Positions 21,430-30,808 of a stretch of 64,000 nt of DNA are shown here, one piece after another. The translations under genes were made by a program, and so were the position numbers. Source of the DNA: Vandiemenella viatica. Lineage: Eukaryota; Arthropoda; Insecta; Orthoptera; Morabidae. The notes under the pieces were generated by a model. The model saw only the letters and a list, made by a program, of their open reading frames with translations, was not told the DNA's origin and made no database searches. Position 1 is the stretch's first letter. The number at the start of each line of letters is the position of its first letter. The DNA lies in NCBI GenBank assembly GCA_031002005.1, contig CM061921.1, positions 142,137,283 to 142,201,282 of the forward strand, read 5' to 3'.

Positions 21430-21660
21430 CACATGGAGAAGCAGGGCCGCCGTAAGCGGGCGTGCAAGGCAGCATATTATGTAGCGGGCGACCTTTTTTT
21501 TTTTTTTTAGCTCAACAGCTGCTTCGAGCGGTCGGCGGCGAACTGGGGATGGGGCGGCAATCTCACAGTTTTTTGACCCGGTTCGGAAATTTCCTAGATC
21601 CACCACTGGCTGTAGTTGGACAGGGGGCGGCATAATCACTATTGCACGCGGGCGCTCAAA
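21430..21660. other. GC-rich insert inside the hAT element
   Basis: A GC-rich block begins CAGGGCCGCCGTAAGCGG (about 21444) and includes CCTAGATCCACCACTG (about 21592-21607), both resembling hAT/MITE termini, with a T-run between. No matching target duplication was found, so it is only a candidate nested MITE. Confidence 0.3.
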
Positions 21661-21825
21661 CAGCTAGCGGCGAGCGTGTGGAGAAGTAAAAAACTAAGGT
21701 AAAATAACTCATTCAATATTCATTAGAATTCTTGTCTGGACATTTTGAAAAGTTTTTAAAATTTGTCTTCAATCAATGCAAAAGTATTAGCATTAAGAAA
21801 CTAATCGTAATGTACCAGGTATGGG

Positions 21826-22900
21826 TAGGGTTGCCAGATAGCCGGAAAATCCGGGAATGGCCCGGAATTTTGTGCCTGATCTCGTGTTCAGGAATTACGC
21901 TTTACTGTCCCGGAATTTCCGTATACTAGTTTTTTTCTCAAACTCAGTTCACCACGGTGGTCATGAGGCCAAGCCAAGTATCCCATGCTTGCAGCGGGAG
22001 GATGGAATGTCCCTTAAATCAGAAGAATTGAAACTGACAGGAAAATTTGAATTTTCTGGGACTTTGAAAATTCTAGATGCAGTTAACATTAACTCCCTTT
22101 ATACAGAGTTCACATGTCTGAAACGTGTTTTTCAGGTCCTACCAAAAGACTTTCCAAACGATAAAATCTGGACCAATTTCTTTAGAACAAGCGTTTTTAA
22201 TGATTTTGAATATTTTAAAAAAAATTGTTTTTTTTTTTTTTTTTTGTCAATTCCAACAAGCAATGACTTTTACGAGACAAGTTTTAGCCCGTTGAATAAT
22301 TTATGAAATAAGAGCGAAACAGAACGTTCATGGATTCGATCAAGGCTGAATTCCAAACTCAATCAATTTTGAAGACTCTTGCTGAGAAATTTTATCAGTT
22401 TTGCAAAGCAGTGACGAAAAATATTTATGAAAATGGCAAAATCTAGTAATAAATATTTTAAAAGTAGATGATTAAGATCTATTTTGATTGATATTGATTT
22501 AGCAAAAGGTAAATGCTAATTTTTTTATTTGTTGATTTTCTGCCTAATTTTAATTAATGAGCCTAACAGAAGTGTTCAGTTTTGCTTTAAATTTTTGAGA
22601 TTTTGATTGATAATATCCGATGTTGATTTTGTACCAAAGTAAAAAATTCCTAACGAGGTGGTCAATTTTTGTTTTAAGTTTAGTATTTTTCCTTTTGATT
22701 CATAATACCTGATGTTGACTTTCTACCATAGTTTAATTAATAAAGTTAAAGGAGGTGTTATATATACGTTAGATAGCATATTTACCTAAAATAGAATTTT
22801 TTATTAATTTGCATTTTTGTTCACTCTTTAAACATGCCGCTAAAATACTCTTTAGACCCAGAAATGTCCCGGAAATTATAAGCCTGTATCTGGCACTCCA
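21826..22900 (+). mobile_element. Candidate nested hAT-related element
   Basis: Inverted GGTTGCCAGATA (about 21829-21840) and TATCTGGCACTCC (about 22887-22899), each near a TCCGGGA motif, bracket a segment containing the hAT dimerisation-domain remnant. No target duplication is visible. It may equally be the interior of the larger hAT element. Confidence 0.35.
22090..22460 (+). pseudogene. hAT transposase C-terminal (dimerisation) domain remnant
   Basis: The reading PKDFPNDKIWTNFF (about 22140-22190) and then LSIPTSNDFYETSFSPLNNL (about 22245-22303), followed after a TGA by NKSETERSWIRSRLNSKLNQF-type sequence, resembles the hATC motif in which S-I-P-x-S-N-A-x-x-E-R-x-F-S precedes W-x-x-x-R-x-x-L. 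A T-run expansion and two stops disrupt it. In a live protein this domain mediates transposase oligomerisation in the nucleus. Confidence 0.6.
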
Positions 22901-24540
22901 CAGTTAAATATTTCGCGCGAATTGGATACGCTTCTTGTTCCATACCAACAGAAGAATTGAGCTCCAAAATTATGTCACAGCCAGTTTTGTTATATCACTT
23001 ACGAATTTATTAAGATAAGAAATTGAAAAAAAGAATCTACCACTTTTGGATTGCCTTTACAAAGCGATATGCTAAAAACTTATTATTATAGATTGGTGCC
23101 TTTAAAAAACAATTTGTTAACGCCAAGGGAAGTGCCTTGACAGTAGCGGCTCTAGGATTTTTCCAACCGGGGAAAAACTGAGATTTGCCGCCTCTTCAAA
23201 CATTGTTGCCAGCCAGACCCCGAGAATCGCTTCCTTGATTGTTGGCCAAAAGCATTGATGTCGCCACTTTAACTGTTTGCCAAACGCATTGTTAGACACG
23301 TTTTTATCACCCAGCGCAAGTACCCCGGTTTTCCCCCACCCCTCGCCCTAAATCCTGCATTCCATCTAGAATCTCAGCTTTAAAAAATTGTATTATGGTA
23401 AAGCGTTACCCATTTGCGAAGCAATATCAAAGAAGGGGAAATTTTCAATTAATGTAGAGAGTTCTCCATTCATAGTAGAAGAAACAACGGGAAAAACATG
23501 AGTTCATGCTCTTGAAAAGTATGTCCAATGAAGTTTCTGACATGAGTTTTGGTACAAAATTTTACTTCATTCACCACCTTAGTTTGGAATTTTTTTGGAT
23601 CTGAAACTCTTTTAAATAACTATGACGTTCTCTCATCATAATTCTGTGCAACATCCAGTTGTCCTAGAAAATGGTAATTTGGTACACATACTTGGTTTCA
23701 TCCCCATAATATAAGAAAAGTTCCTGTGTTTATTCAATGCCAATCTAAAATCTGAAACTTCTTAGAGTAAATTTGTAGGTTAATTGCTTTCTTCTTGATG
23801 ATGCTATATGCATTGAATTTCAGTTTTGCACAAAGATCAGGAGCATAAAAAACACAATTAATTTTACTTTGTTACTACATTTAATTTGGAAGATATTGGT
23901 AGTCCTACACCGATGGTAACAATGCAGACACGGCGAAGCTCGCACAGAACGAATCGGACTCGAGCCCGTTGTTTTACATGAGCGTGCGTTGTCGAGAAAA
24001 GTATTTTGACTTGAAAATTGGATGTAAGCAGGAATATTGATAAATTCGGATACACAATCTTTGCTAAGATGCAAACATTTGGTCCCAAAAAGTAAGAAGA
24101 CTCAGAATAAGCTATCAACCTATAAAAAGAAATTAAATTCCATATAAAACAATACTTGTAAAAAAAAAGTGACTTGAAAATTATGCAAACTCTGATAATA
24201 GAACATCAACCTAAATAAATGCCTCTACAATGTTGCATTATTGAGCTTTTAAACTCACAAAAGCCAAGATTTACCTCGATGCTCTTTCTGGATTCACAAG
24301 TCTTCGAGTAAATCATAAACATTCTGCCTTTACTTTTAGTAAAGTAGTAGTATAATGGCTAAATAACAATTTTTTAAAAAATTATCCGTAACGTAATGAA
24401 AAACTATTTTTTTTCAGAAAATCAAAACTTGATTCAGAAAAATATCTCACAACTCTTCATCATTAAATAGCCACAAGACTTAGCCCTTTTTTAAAATGAT
24501 TTGTTTTTTTAACATTGTTTTTATATAATAGGCCGATATA
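22901..24540. other. Interior of hAT element without recognised gene
   Basis: AT-rich. A segment beginning CAGTAGCGGCTCTAGG (about 23141) resembles a hAT-MITE end, but no partner or target duplication was found. No convincing coding sequence on either strand. Confidence 0.4.
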
Positions 24541-24763
24541 TCGATATATCGATACTTTTTCTTCGATATATCGAACCCGATATAAATATTTTTTAAAATA
24601 TCGATATATCGAAAATCCGATATTTTTTAAAATATCAACAGCCCTAATCTACAAGTACAAACCCGAGTTAATTACTACTTATTATGTGGAACAGTGTATT
24701 CACTTGTTACCAGCATCTCTTAACGAAACTAATTCAAAGTAAAGAACAAATTTTTTTTTTTTT

Positions 24764-24862
24764 GATATCTCGCCTAGTTCTCTTTTCTTTTGGTCCAGGC
24801 TGCATTTCGATCTAACCACCTCACTTTTGAGACATTATATCTTGAGAAATTAGCGAAATATC
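24764..24862. repeat. Inverted GATATCTCGC/AGTTCTC motif pair in intron 1
   Basis: GATATCTCGCCTAGTTCTC at 24764-24782 is followed by a degraded inverted copy, GAGAAATTAGCGAAATATC, at about 24844-24862. The same motif occurs in the outer element at 30256, 30400 and 30550, so it is part of the P-like family's internal sequence rather than of the host. Confidence 0.6.
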
Positions 24863-25309
24863 AATATATATTTTCGATTTGTCTCATCGAGTTCCTTAAA
24901 AATTCATCATCAGATTGTGGCACCACTGTGGTGATAGAATCCCCTTGCACTAATGCTGCTGGCGAATTTAAATAGGTATCCACTACCATTGCAATATCTT
25001 CTGAGTAAGCCATGAATTCTTTTGACGGTTTCAATTGTTTTAAAGCCCTTACCATTCTGCTAGGCTGTTTTTAAAATTTCATATAAGACTTGCTTCTGTT
25101 TTTAAATAGGTCTAGACCTATTTTTCTTGATTTTTTAATCTTTCCCATCAAAGATTTTAAAATTACTGAAATAGAATGTGGAAATATAATCTATTTGAAC
25201 ATAAACCAAAATTTAAGGACTTTAGAAACAAACATTTTTGTTACTTATTCATATTAAAAAGAACTACTACTGTGTAGCCAATACATAGAATATTTTTTCT
25301 TTGATTCAG

Positions 25310-25510
25310 GTTTCCAAAGAATGAAGATCTACAATCAAACGGATCAAAGCTTGCAGGAGGCAAAATTGGATGGCAACTAATTTCAATTTTTTATGTTCAG
25401 CTCATTTTTCAGAAGATCAAATGGATAAAACATTACTGTCATCAACAAGACTGAGAGAAAATGCAGTACCAAATGTTTTTTTCTGCATTCCCTTTATACC
25501 TGAACGATAG
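25310..25510 (+). pseudogene. THAP-domain exon 2 of inner P-like transposase
   Basis: A good acceptor TTTGATTCAG|G precedes FPKNEDLQSNGSK, continuing the THAP fold. After a frameshift in the T-run near 25385, LCSAHFSEDQMDK supplies the last Cys and His of the C2CH finger and ENAVPNVF matches the AVPTIF box. A TAG lies just before a GTAAGT donor near 25512. The exon therefore completes the THAP domain but is broken by at least one frameshift and one stop. Confidence 0.7.
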
Positions 25511-25810
25511 AGTAAGTTACTAGTAAACCATTTAAAGCAGTGACATAAATATTACTACAGTGATGCAACAGTGTCTATATGATGCCATAAATGATCAGTT
25601 GATGAGAGGAAAATAATTTTCTCGTCTTTAAATGAAGGAGCACCAGAGTATTATTCATACATATACATAGTATTTTGAGATTTAAAATATCGTGAAATTA
25701 AAAAAAAATTATCCATAGCAGAGAAATTTGAGAATCCCTGGAAAAGCACAGAACATTGTAACAAAAAATTCATCATCAGCCTGTACTAAATTATTTTTCT
25801 AAACTTTCAG

Positions 25811-26650
25811 GTAAAAATGAAGAGAGAACCTATAAAGGAACACGTTTCTGATACTTCAAGGCCAGTCAAAGCAACCATAGGTTGGGTGTCAGCAGCTAAA
25901 GGTGTTCCAAACACTGCAGAAGAACCATCTCTTTGCATCAACATGTCCACCTCAGAACATAGTGATGTACTTCCTAGACCCAGTTTGTTCTCAACTGAAC
26001 TTGATTCTTCTTCAAAATCAACACATGTGGAGCATTCCAAAACAACTGTTGATACTTCAACATCACCAGTAAAGTGTTTACTGAATTTTGAAGCATACTT
26101 AAAACGAAAAGTTGTGTGTTATGAAGAAGTGATTAAAAAGAACAGGAAGCAAATAAAAACACTCCATCAACAGAATCACAGGTATAAGAGACAAATAGAA
26201 AAACTGTCTCGTATGTATCAAGAACTGAAAGATAAACAGTTGTGTACAACTGATTCTCATGACATATTATCAAAAGCATCTGGTGTGAATGAGGAATTTT
26301 TGAAAAAACAATTGAATAAAGTTGTGGGAAACAGCCAACCAAGGACATATTCCTTCAAACTACGAACATTTGCATCAACACTTCATTTTTACTCACCAAG
26401 GGCTTACAACTATGTAAGGGAAACATTTGATACGTGCCTTCCTCATCCTTATACTATTTCCTGCTGGTACAGACGAATAGATGCAGAACCAGGATTCACA
26501 GATCAATCTTTCAAAGTATTAGCAGAAACAGTAAAGGCAAATCCAAATTTACAGTTCTCATTAGTGTTCGATGAAATGTGTATCAAGAAACATGTGGAAT
26601 TTGATGGAAAACATTTCCATGGCTTTGTTGAAATCAGTGCTTCCATCTAA
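25811..26650 (+). pseudogene. P-element/THAP9-type transposase, central exon
   Basis: The acceptor CTTTCAG precedes an open 277-codon frame (ATG at 25817). Residues about 90-145 form a coiled coil rich in Lys, Gln and Glu, the leucine-zipper-like dimerisation region. Residues about 180-277 match the P-type transposase core: TLHFYSPRAYNYVRE, LPHPYTISCWYRR and FSLVFDEMCIKK, whose Asp is the expected first catalytic residue of the RNase H-like fold. The frame stops just after HFHGFVEIS. The following GTP-binding insertion and the remaining acidic residues are deleted, so no active enzyme is made. Confidence 0.8.
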
Positions 26651-26699
26651 TTTGGACCATGACTATCTGTTTGATGCAGGTTCACTGAGTTTTTTAGCA

Positions 26700-27139
26700 G
26701 AACATATGTTTATTATATTGCAGGATTCATTGCGCTCAAACTTATTAAAACTTTGAAATGTGAAGATTGTGTAAGTGTTTTAAGTTCCCCATTGCCATTA
26801 TTTCAGCTGTCTTTAATAACATACAAAACTAGGGGGGATCTAAAGCATCAATCACATGATCTATACAATATTTGTAAAACTTGTGAAAAAGTTTTCTGTA
26901 GAAGTGTTCGCACTAATGTCTGTTCATTTTTTTTAAATGAATTAAATATTTTGAAAACAGAAACCATAGTTGTATGAATGTTACTGAGTGAAAATATATT
27001 CAGTCAACTCAATGAACACTCCCTAGAGCAAGGTGTGTTACACAACCGCACAGCCCTGCTTATAAAGGCAGTTATAAGAAATTATTTATCACTTAGGTTT
27101 AAGTGCTGGGGCAAGAACCATGTAAAGAAAGGAGATTGA
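26700..27139 (+). pseudogene. P-element/THAP9-type transposase, C-terminal part
   Basis: After the deletion, the sequence resumes with GFIALKLIKTLKCEDC and ICKTCEKVF, typical of P/THAP9 transposase C-termini. After a TGA at 26975 it continues with FSQLNEHSLEQGV and LLIKAVIRNYLSLRF up to TGA at 27139. The spacing shows that the segment between the central exon and here is missing from this copy. Confidence 0.7.
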
Positions 27140-27261
27140 TTTGTTTAAAAGTCAATGAATTCTTTCTTTAAGAATTTTATCAATTTTGATTACTGAATGA
27201 GGAGCATTTTCTACATACATTTTCAATAATTGCCAGTAGTTTGTGTAAATGTAGTTGACAT

Positions 27262-27397
27262 AATTAACGTACCATGTATGCTATGAGTGTTCATCTTCTG
27301 GTAAATGTATTATTTTGCTATGTAGTTGTTTAATGTACTATGTATGCTATGACTATACATCTTCTGGTGTATGTATTTTTTTAGTATGCAGTTGTTT
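27262..27397. repeat. Imperfect tandem repeat of about 68 bp
   Basis: Two units share (C/T)ATGTATGCTATGA, TCATCTTCTGG or its variant, and TATGTAGTTGTTT (about 27262-27330 and 27331-27397). No coding role seen. Confidence 0.6.
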
Positions 27398-27789
27398 ATC
27401 TGTAAATTGACAACTTTCAAAATCCCACAGAGCCAGTCTCTTATATTGGGATCAATGGAAATTGAATGTATTGTATTGTATTTGAACCTCTTTCAAAATA
27501 AATACAAATCATTTTTGGTTAATATTTGAAATGTACACTTATTGATGTAGTTGAGATCTTTGAATTATTGCAAATGTAAGAGGTAATGGTGCTCTTTTAT
27601 GACGAGTTCTAAAGAATTAAACCTACAGAAATTGACTATTCCTGTTTTTAAAAATAATTTTTAGTTGAAGTGGAACACATGATCTAGTCACATTTCCCCT
27701 ACTAATCTAATTACCCTCTTATTATTTTTTAATTATCTTATATACTTTCAGAGTTTAATGCTCCTGCATACAGGCCTACTTCTGCAATT

Positions 27790-28330
27790 GATGAATTGTA
27801 ATTTTAAATTCCTGTATCATTTTTGGTATACTATTCATCACTTGCTAATTTATTCAAATCCCTGACACCTATACCCACTAAAGAAAATTTCCCCACTACC
27901 TTATGTTTGAAATAGAATGCCATCTTGTGGATATCATTGTCATTTCCCTTCCATAGACTACTCCTAATTATTCCACCAATATCTTTTTACACTCCACCAC
28001 CAATATATGCCTTGTAAACTCCCAGCACGCTCTTCCCTCCTTCCTCCCAATACAGTGCTTTTATCATATCAGATCTTGACTCCTGCAATAATTTCCACTA
28101 ACAAATTCGCTGCTCTTTGCATGCCCTCCAAATCCTCTGTTTGATACCTAGAATGTGGATCCCCAACTACACCACCATATTCAAGTAATGGTCTGACCAG
28201 AGCTTCATAATCCAACTCCGCAACTTCTCTGTAATATCCTCTTATCACCTTTTCGTAAACTTTTCCTACCATATTCCCAATGTGCTTTTCCCACTTGCAA
28301 TTGTTATAAAATGTTAGGTCAAGATATTAA
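27790..28330 (-). pseudogene. LINE-B copy 3, 3' fragment
   Basis: On the minus strand, EALVRPLLEYGGVV and LEGMQRAANLLVEI (about 28100-28210) match the post-RT region of CR1/Jockey LINEs, in which L-V-R-P-x-L-E-Y and Q-R-R-A-A-R are conserved. The lower-coordinate end resembles the final exon-like region at 58560-58890. It lies inside the inner P-like element. Confidence 0.65.
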
Positions 28331-28369
28331 CATTCAAGCCTTCAACAAGCAATTGAAGCACCCTTTTCT

Positions 28370-28852
28370 TGGGTCTAAGCCATTAGAAATGGGAAAATAA
28401 TGGGGGGAATAAATTCAGCCATGACCTACTGAGGGAACCATCCCCGCATTCACCTGGAGTGATTTGGGGAAAACTTTTTCCCCTATGGCTAAGCGTCTCG
28501 TCGATGTTGAGGTCATTAGAGGCGGAAAAGGACAGCTGGGAAGGAATTCAGCCATGGTCGTTTGACAGAACCATCCAGGAATTCACCTGGAGTGATTTGA
28601 GGAAAACTTTTTTTCCTATGGCTTTACATTTCGTTGACGTTGAGGTCATTAGAGGCGGGAAAAGGCAGCTGTCAAGAAACGGGAAGGAATTCGACCATGC
28701 TCTTTTGACAGAACCATCCAGACATTCACCTGGAGTGATTTGGGACAACCGTCAAAAACCAAAATCTAGGTGGCCACACGGTGATTCGAACCCACATCCT
28801 CCGAATGCGAGGCCAGAATGTAAACCGTTCACCCACTACGCTGATTCGCACT
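28370..28852 (-). mobile_element. SINE S1 array: one copy plus two extra tail units
   Basis: Three consecutive blocks each contain the S1 tail segment (CATTAGA then GGAAAGGAATTCRGCCATG-like and TTCACCTGGAGTGATTTG). Only the third (about 28602-28852) continues into the tRNA-like head with GATTCGAACCC. The first two (about 28370-28475 and 28476-28601) stop after GGGGAAAACTTTTTCC. This is a tandem duplication of a partial SINE, not three independent insertions. Confidence 0.7.
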
Positions 28853-28859
28853 AAGCAAG

Positions 28860-29190
28860 TTCCCATAAGACGATACATTAAGAATTAAATGTCTAGAACG
28901 TGAAAATTTTTTGTCAGTCCTTAGGAGTACTAGGGATTTATTCAATAATTTCAAAATAGCAATATGACCCTACAGTTTTTTTTTTTTTTTTTTTGCGGTT
29001 TTAGGCAGAAAAAAGAAGTTTTATTTCTGCATACAAAATTCCTATCAAAAATTATTTGGCAGCTTGTTTTTCTTAAATTCTGATGTTTGTAGGTTATATC
29101 AATTAGGGTATTTATAAATGTGACCCCATAAGACTTCATTTTTAGTTATGCGATGATTAAAAACGAAGAAATTCTTCCGTTCCGTATACA
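28860..29190. other. No gene recognised
   Basis: AT-rich interior of the inner P-like element with a 17-base T-run near 28980. Confidence 0.45.
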
Positions 29191-29194
29191 TTCC

Positions 29195-29346
29195 TTGTGT
29201 TTCTTTACCCTACCAATATGGCGACCTCCCCACCCCACCGCTCTCAACTCGGCGTCACTTCGTTGTATGGAGAAGGTCCCTTATCATGGAGGAAGGAATA
29301 TCCTCCATGTCCCTTATGTGGTCTCCTCTCTTTTCTTTGCTCCATG
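29195..29346 (+). repeat. Right subterminal region of inner P-like element
   Basis: CAATATGGCGACCTCCCCAC at about 29213-29232 and the sequence to 29280 align with 30702-30778 at the right end of the outer element. It leads to the right terminal repeat ending 29346. Confidence 0.7.
29285..29309. mobile_element. P-like excision footprint or minimal element, 25 bp
   Basis: CATGGAGGAAGG joined through AATAT to CCTCCATG is left plus right P-like terminus with no interior. A perfect 8-bp duplication TCCCTTAT flanks it at 29277-29284 and 29310-29317. Removing the 25 bp and one duplication restores continuity with the homologous right end at 30763-30800. This is the pattern expected when a P-type element excises and leaves terminal nucleotides behind. 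Confidence 0.8.
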
Positions 29347-29354
29347 GTTTGCAC

Positions 29355-29600
29355 CATGGAGGAAAGAAATATATAGAGAAGAAATACCGCTTACTCTGTG
29401 ACGCCACCTCTAAACTCTCGGCTGATATTGCGCATGCGCGGTGGTGGCCTTATTACCTATCCATACAATTGCTTTTGGAGACAGTATATCCTACGGAGGA
29501 AGGAATATATGGAGACGAAATAACGCTAAATCCGCGAAACCTCATGAAAAAACTGCTCTCCTACTGCGCATGCGCGGCGGATATCGTAGGAGTACCAAAA
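29355..29600 (+). repeat. Two further P-like left-end modules in tandem
   Basis: One module starts CATGGAGGAAAG at 29355, directly after GTTTGCAC. A second starts near 29491 (CTACGGAGGAAGG, then ATATATGGAGACG) and closely matches 20012-20110. Both include a GCGCATGCGCGG palindrome (about 29430 and 29569). The second leads into the THAP exon at 29670. Confidence 0.65.
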
Positions 29601-29669
29601 CATTGGGCTGTTTGCACTGTGTCAGCTGCTGAGAATATTTCATTTTCTAATATTCTAAAGTTTTCTATA

Positions 29670-29740
29670 ATGCCAAGTTGTGCTGCATATGGTTGCACAA
29701 ACAGACGAGATAGGAAAAAACCTGGAATAGCGTTTCATAA
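29670..29740 (+). pseudogene. THAP-domain exon 1 of outer P-like element
   Basis: A 71-nt exon encodes MPSCAAYGCTNRRDRKKPG and then IAFH and ends before GTAAGT. Length, phase and flanking bases agree with 20317-20387. No second THAP exon or transposase core follows before the right terminus at 30800, so the gene is an internally deleted remnant. Confidence 0.75.
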
Positions 29741-29744
29741 GTAA

Positions 29745-30690
29745 GTCACATTGTAATTATCGTTCTTGAAGTATCTGACAGGTAACTGCAATATTAGGGT
29801 CATTCGCTATAAATTTATTCATTGCTCTCAATACGATCATATAGTTATCAAATTTTTGTTGGTGTAGTGTTGACAATTAGCATATGTTACTATTTTGCAC
29901 CTGAAAAGCTAGCCTTATTGTAGACAAGTGTTGAAAATTTAATTAAGCGGGTCATGTTTACATCGCGACACAGTGAATATGGTATTTTGCAGGCTTTACT
30001 TATGTTTAAGTTTACACTGAAAGTGTACGAAGAAATTAATTGTACTGAAGGTATATGTTGAAATTAGTTGTGATAATTTATGCTACGTGAACTATGAATG
30101 CTAATATTGTCAATGTTGTTGTAGCTAGAACTTTAGCTTAAATTAAATTTTGTGTGTTGAGGTGGGCAGCACTATTATGGCCATGGTGATGGTATTTGAT
30201 GATTGATTCTCATGTAAATTGACGAAACTAATCAAAAATCAAGAGTATTTTTTTTGATATCTCCCTTAGTTCTCTAGTTTTAACCTAACCACAAGGATTA
30301 GTACAAAAATTAAACACCCAATTCGCAAGGGCATCAAAATTATCTTTTGGTACAGTTCGCATCATAACCTAACAAACTCAATTTGGAGACATTATATCTC
30401 ACGAACTAAGCGAGATATCGAAAAATATTATTCTTTATTTTCGATTTGTATCGTCGTGATACATAAGAATTTATCATCAAATTTGACTTTGGGGAAATGT
30501 TTCTTCTGAATTTCAACCCAAAACACTTGACCTTTGAGACAGTATATCTCGAGAACTAAGCACGATATCAAAAAATTTTATTCTTCATTTTTGATGTGTC
30601 TCGTCGAGTTACATAATAATCTATCATCAAATGGCGGTGCCATGGTTGTATTGTGATTTCCTTGAGGTTTTCGTGCCATTTCCCGTGTTT
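29745..30690. other. Residual intron and interior of outer P-like element
   Basis: The 5' end resembles the intron after 20387. GATATCTC(C/G)-type motifs occur at 30256-30274 (forward) and about 30400-30419 and 30549-30569 (inverted), each followed by ATTTTCGATTTGT-like sequence also present at about 24870. No coding sequence. Confidence 0.55.
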
Positions 30691-30808
30691 CTCCGGCCGA
30701 GCAATATGGCGGCCTCCCCACCCCACTTCTCTCTTCCCGGTTTCACTCCAGTGTGTGGTGAAGGTTCCTTGCGTCGTCTCCATAAATTACTTCCTCCATG
30801 GTAACAAC

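Larger units (their letters stand above)
21176..24646. mobile_element. hAT element with ATCGAT-rich subterminal repeats
   Basis: A 3,471-bp element bounded by TAGGGCTGTTGATA and its inverted copy TATCAACAGCCCTA. The perfect 8-bp target duplication ATCTACAA lies at 21168-21175 and 24647-24654. TAGGG ends with 8-bp duplications are hAT hallmarks. Each end carries several copies of palindromic TATCGATA and GATATATCGATA within about 120 bp, the likely transposase-binding subterminal motifs. A decayed hAT transposase C-terminus is inside (about 22090-22460), perhaps within a nested element (21826-22900). No intact transposase frame. Confidence 0.9.
20149..29346 (+). mobile_element. Inner P/THAP9-like transposon
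   Basis: Left end CATGGAGGTAGGAATAG then AGAGGAGAC at 20149. The right end at 29346 reads, inverted, CATGGAGCAAAGAAAAG then AGAGGAGAC. These two ends pair with each other far better than with the outer element's ends. Flanking 8-mers are GCTTGCAC (20141-20148) and GTTTGCAC (29347-29354), seven of eight identical. Inside are broken transposase exons (20317-27139), a hAT insertion in intron 1, a LINE-B fragment and a SINE array. Without the hAT insertion the element would be about 5.7 kb. Classification rests on the THAP/P-type coding remnants and 8-bp duplications. Confidence 0.75.
20012..30800 (+). mobile_element. Outer P/THAP9-like DNA transposon, interrupted
   Basis: Left end CATGAAGGAAGG then ATATATGGAGACGA at 20012. 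Right end is its inverted partner ending ...TTCCTCCATG at 30800 (complement CATGGAGGAAGT then TTTATGGAGACGA). Flanking 8-mers TTAACAAC (20004-20011) and GTAACAAC (30801-30808) match at seven of eight positions, as expected for the 8-bp duplication of P elements. Its own sequence is 20012-20148 plus about 29347-30800. It carries a THAP exon (29670) and little else, so it is a deleted, non-autonomous member. It was later hit by the inner element. Confidence 0.75.

Noticed and set aside
23141..23380. hAT MITE starting CAGTAGCGGCTCTAGG
   Set aside because: The left end looks right, but no inverted partner and no 8-bp duplication were found.
24861..25055. 64-codon minus-strand frame
   Set aside because: Sits in the non-coding internal sequence of the P-like element, which is shared with the outer copy; no family.
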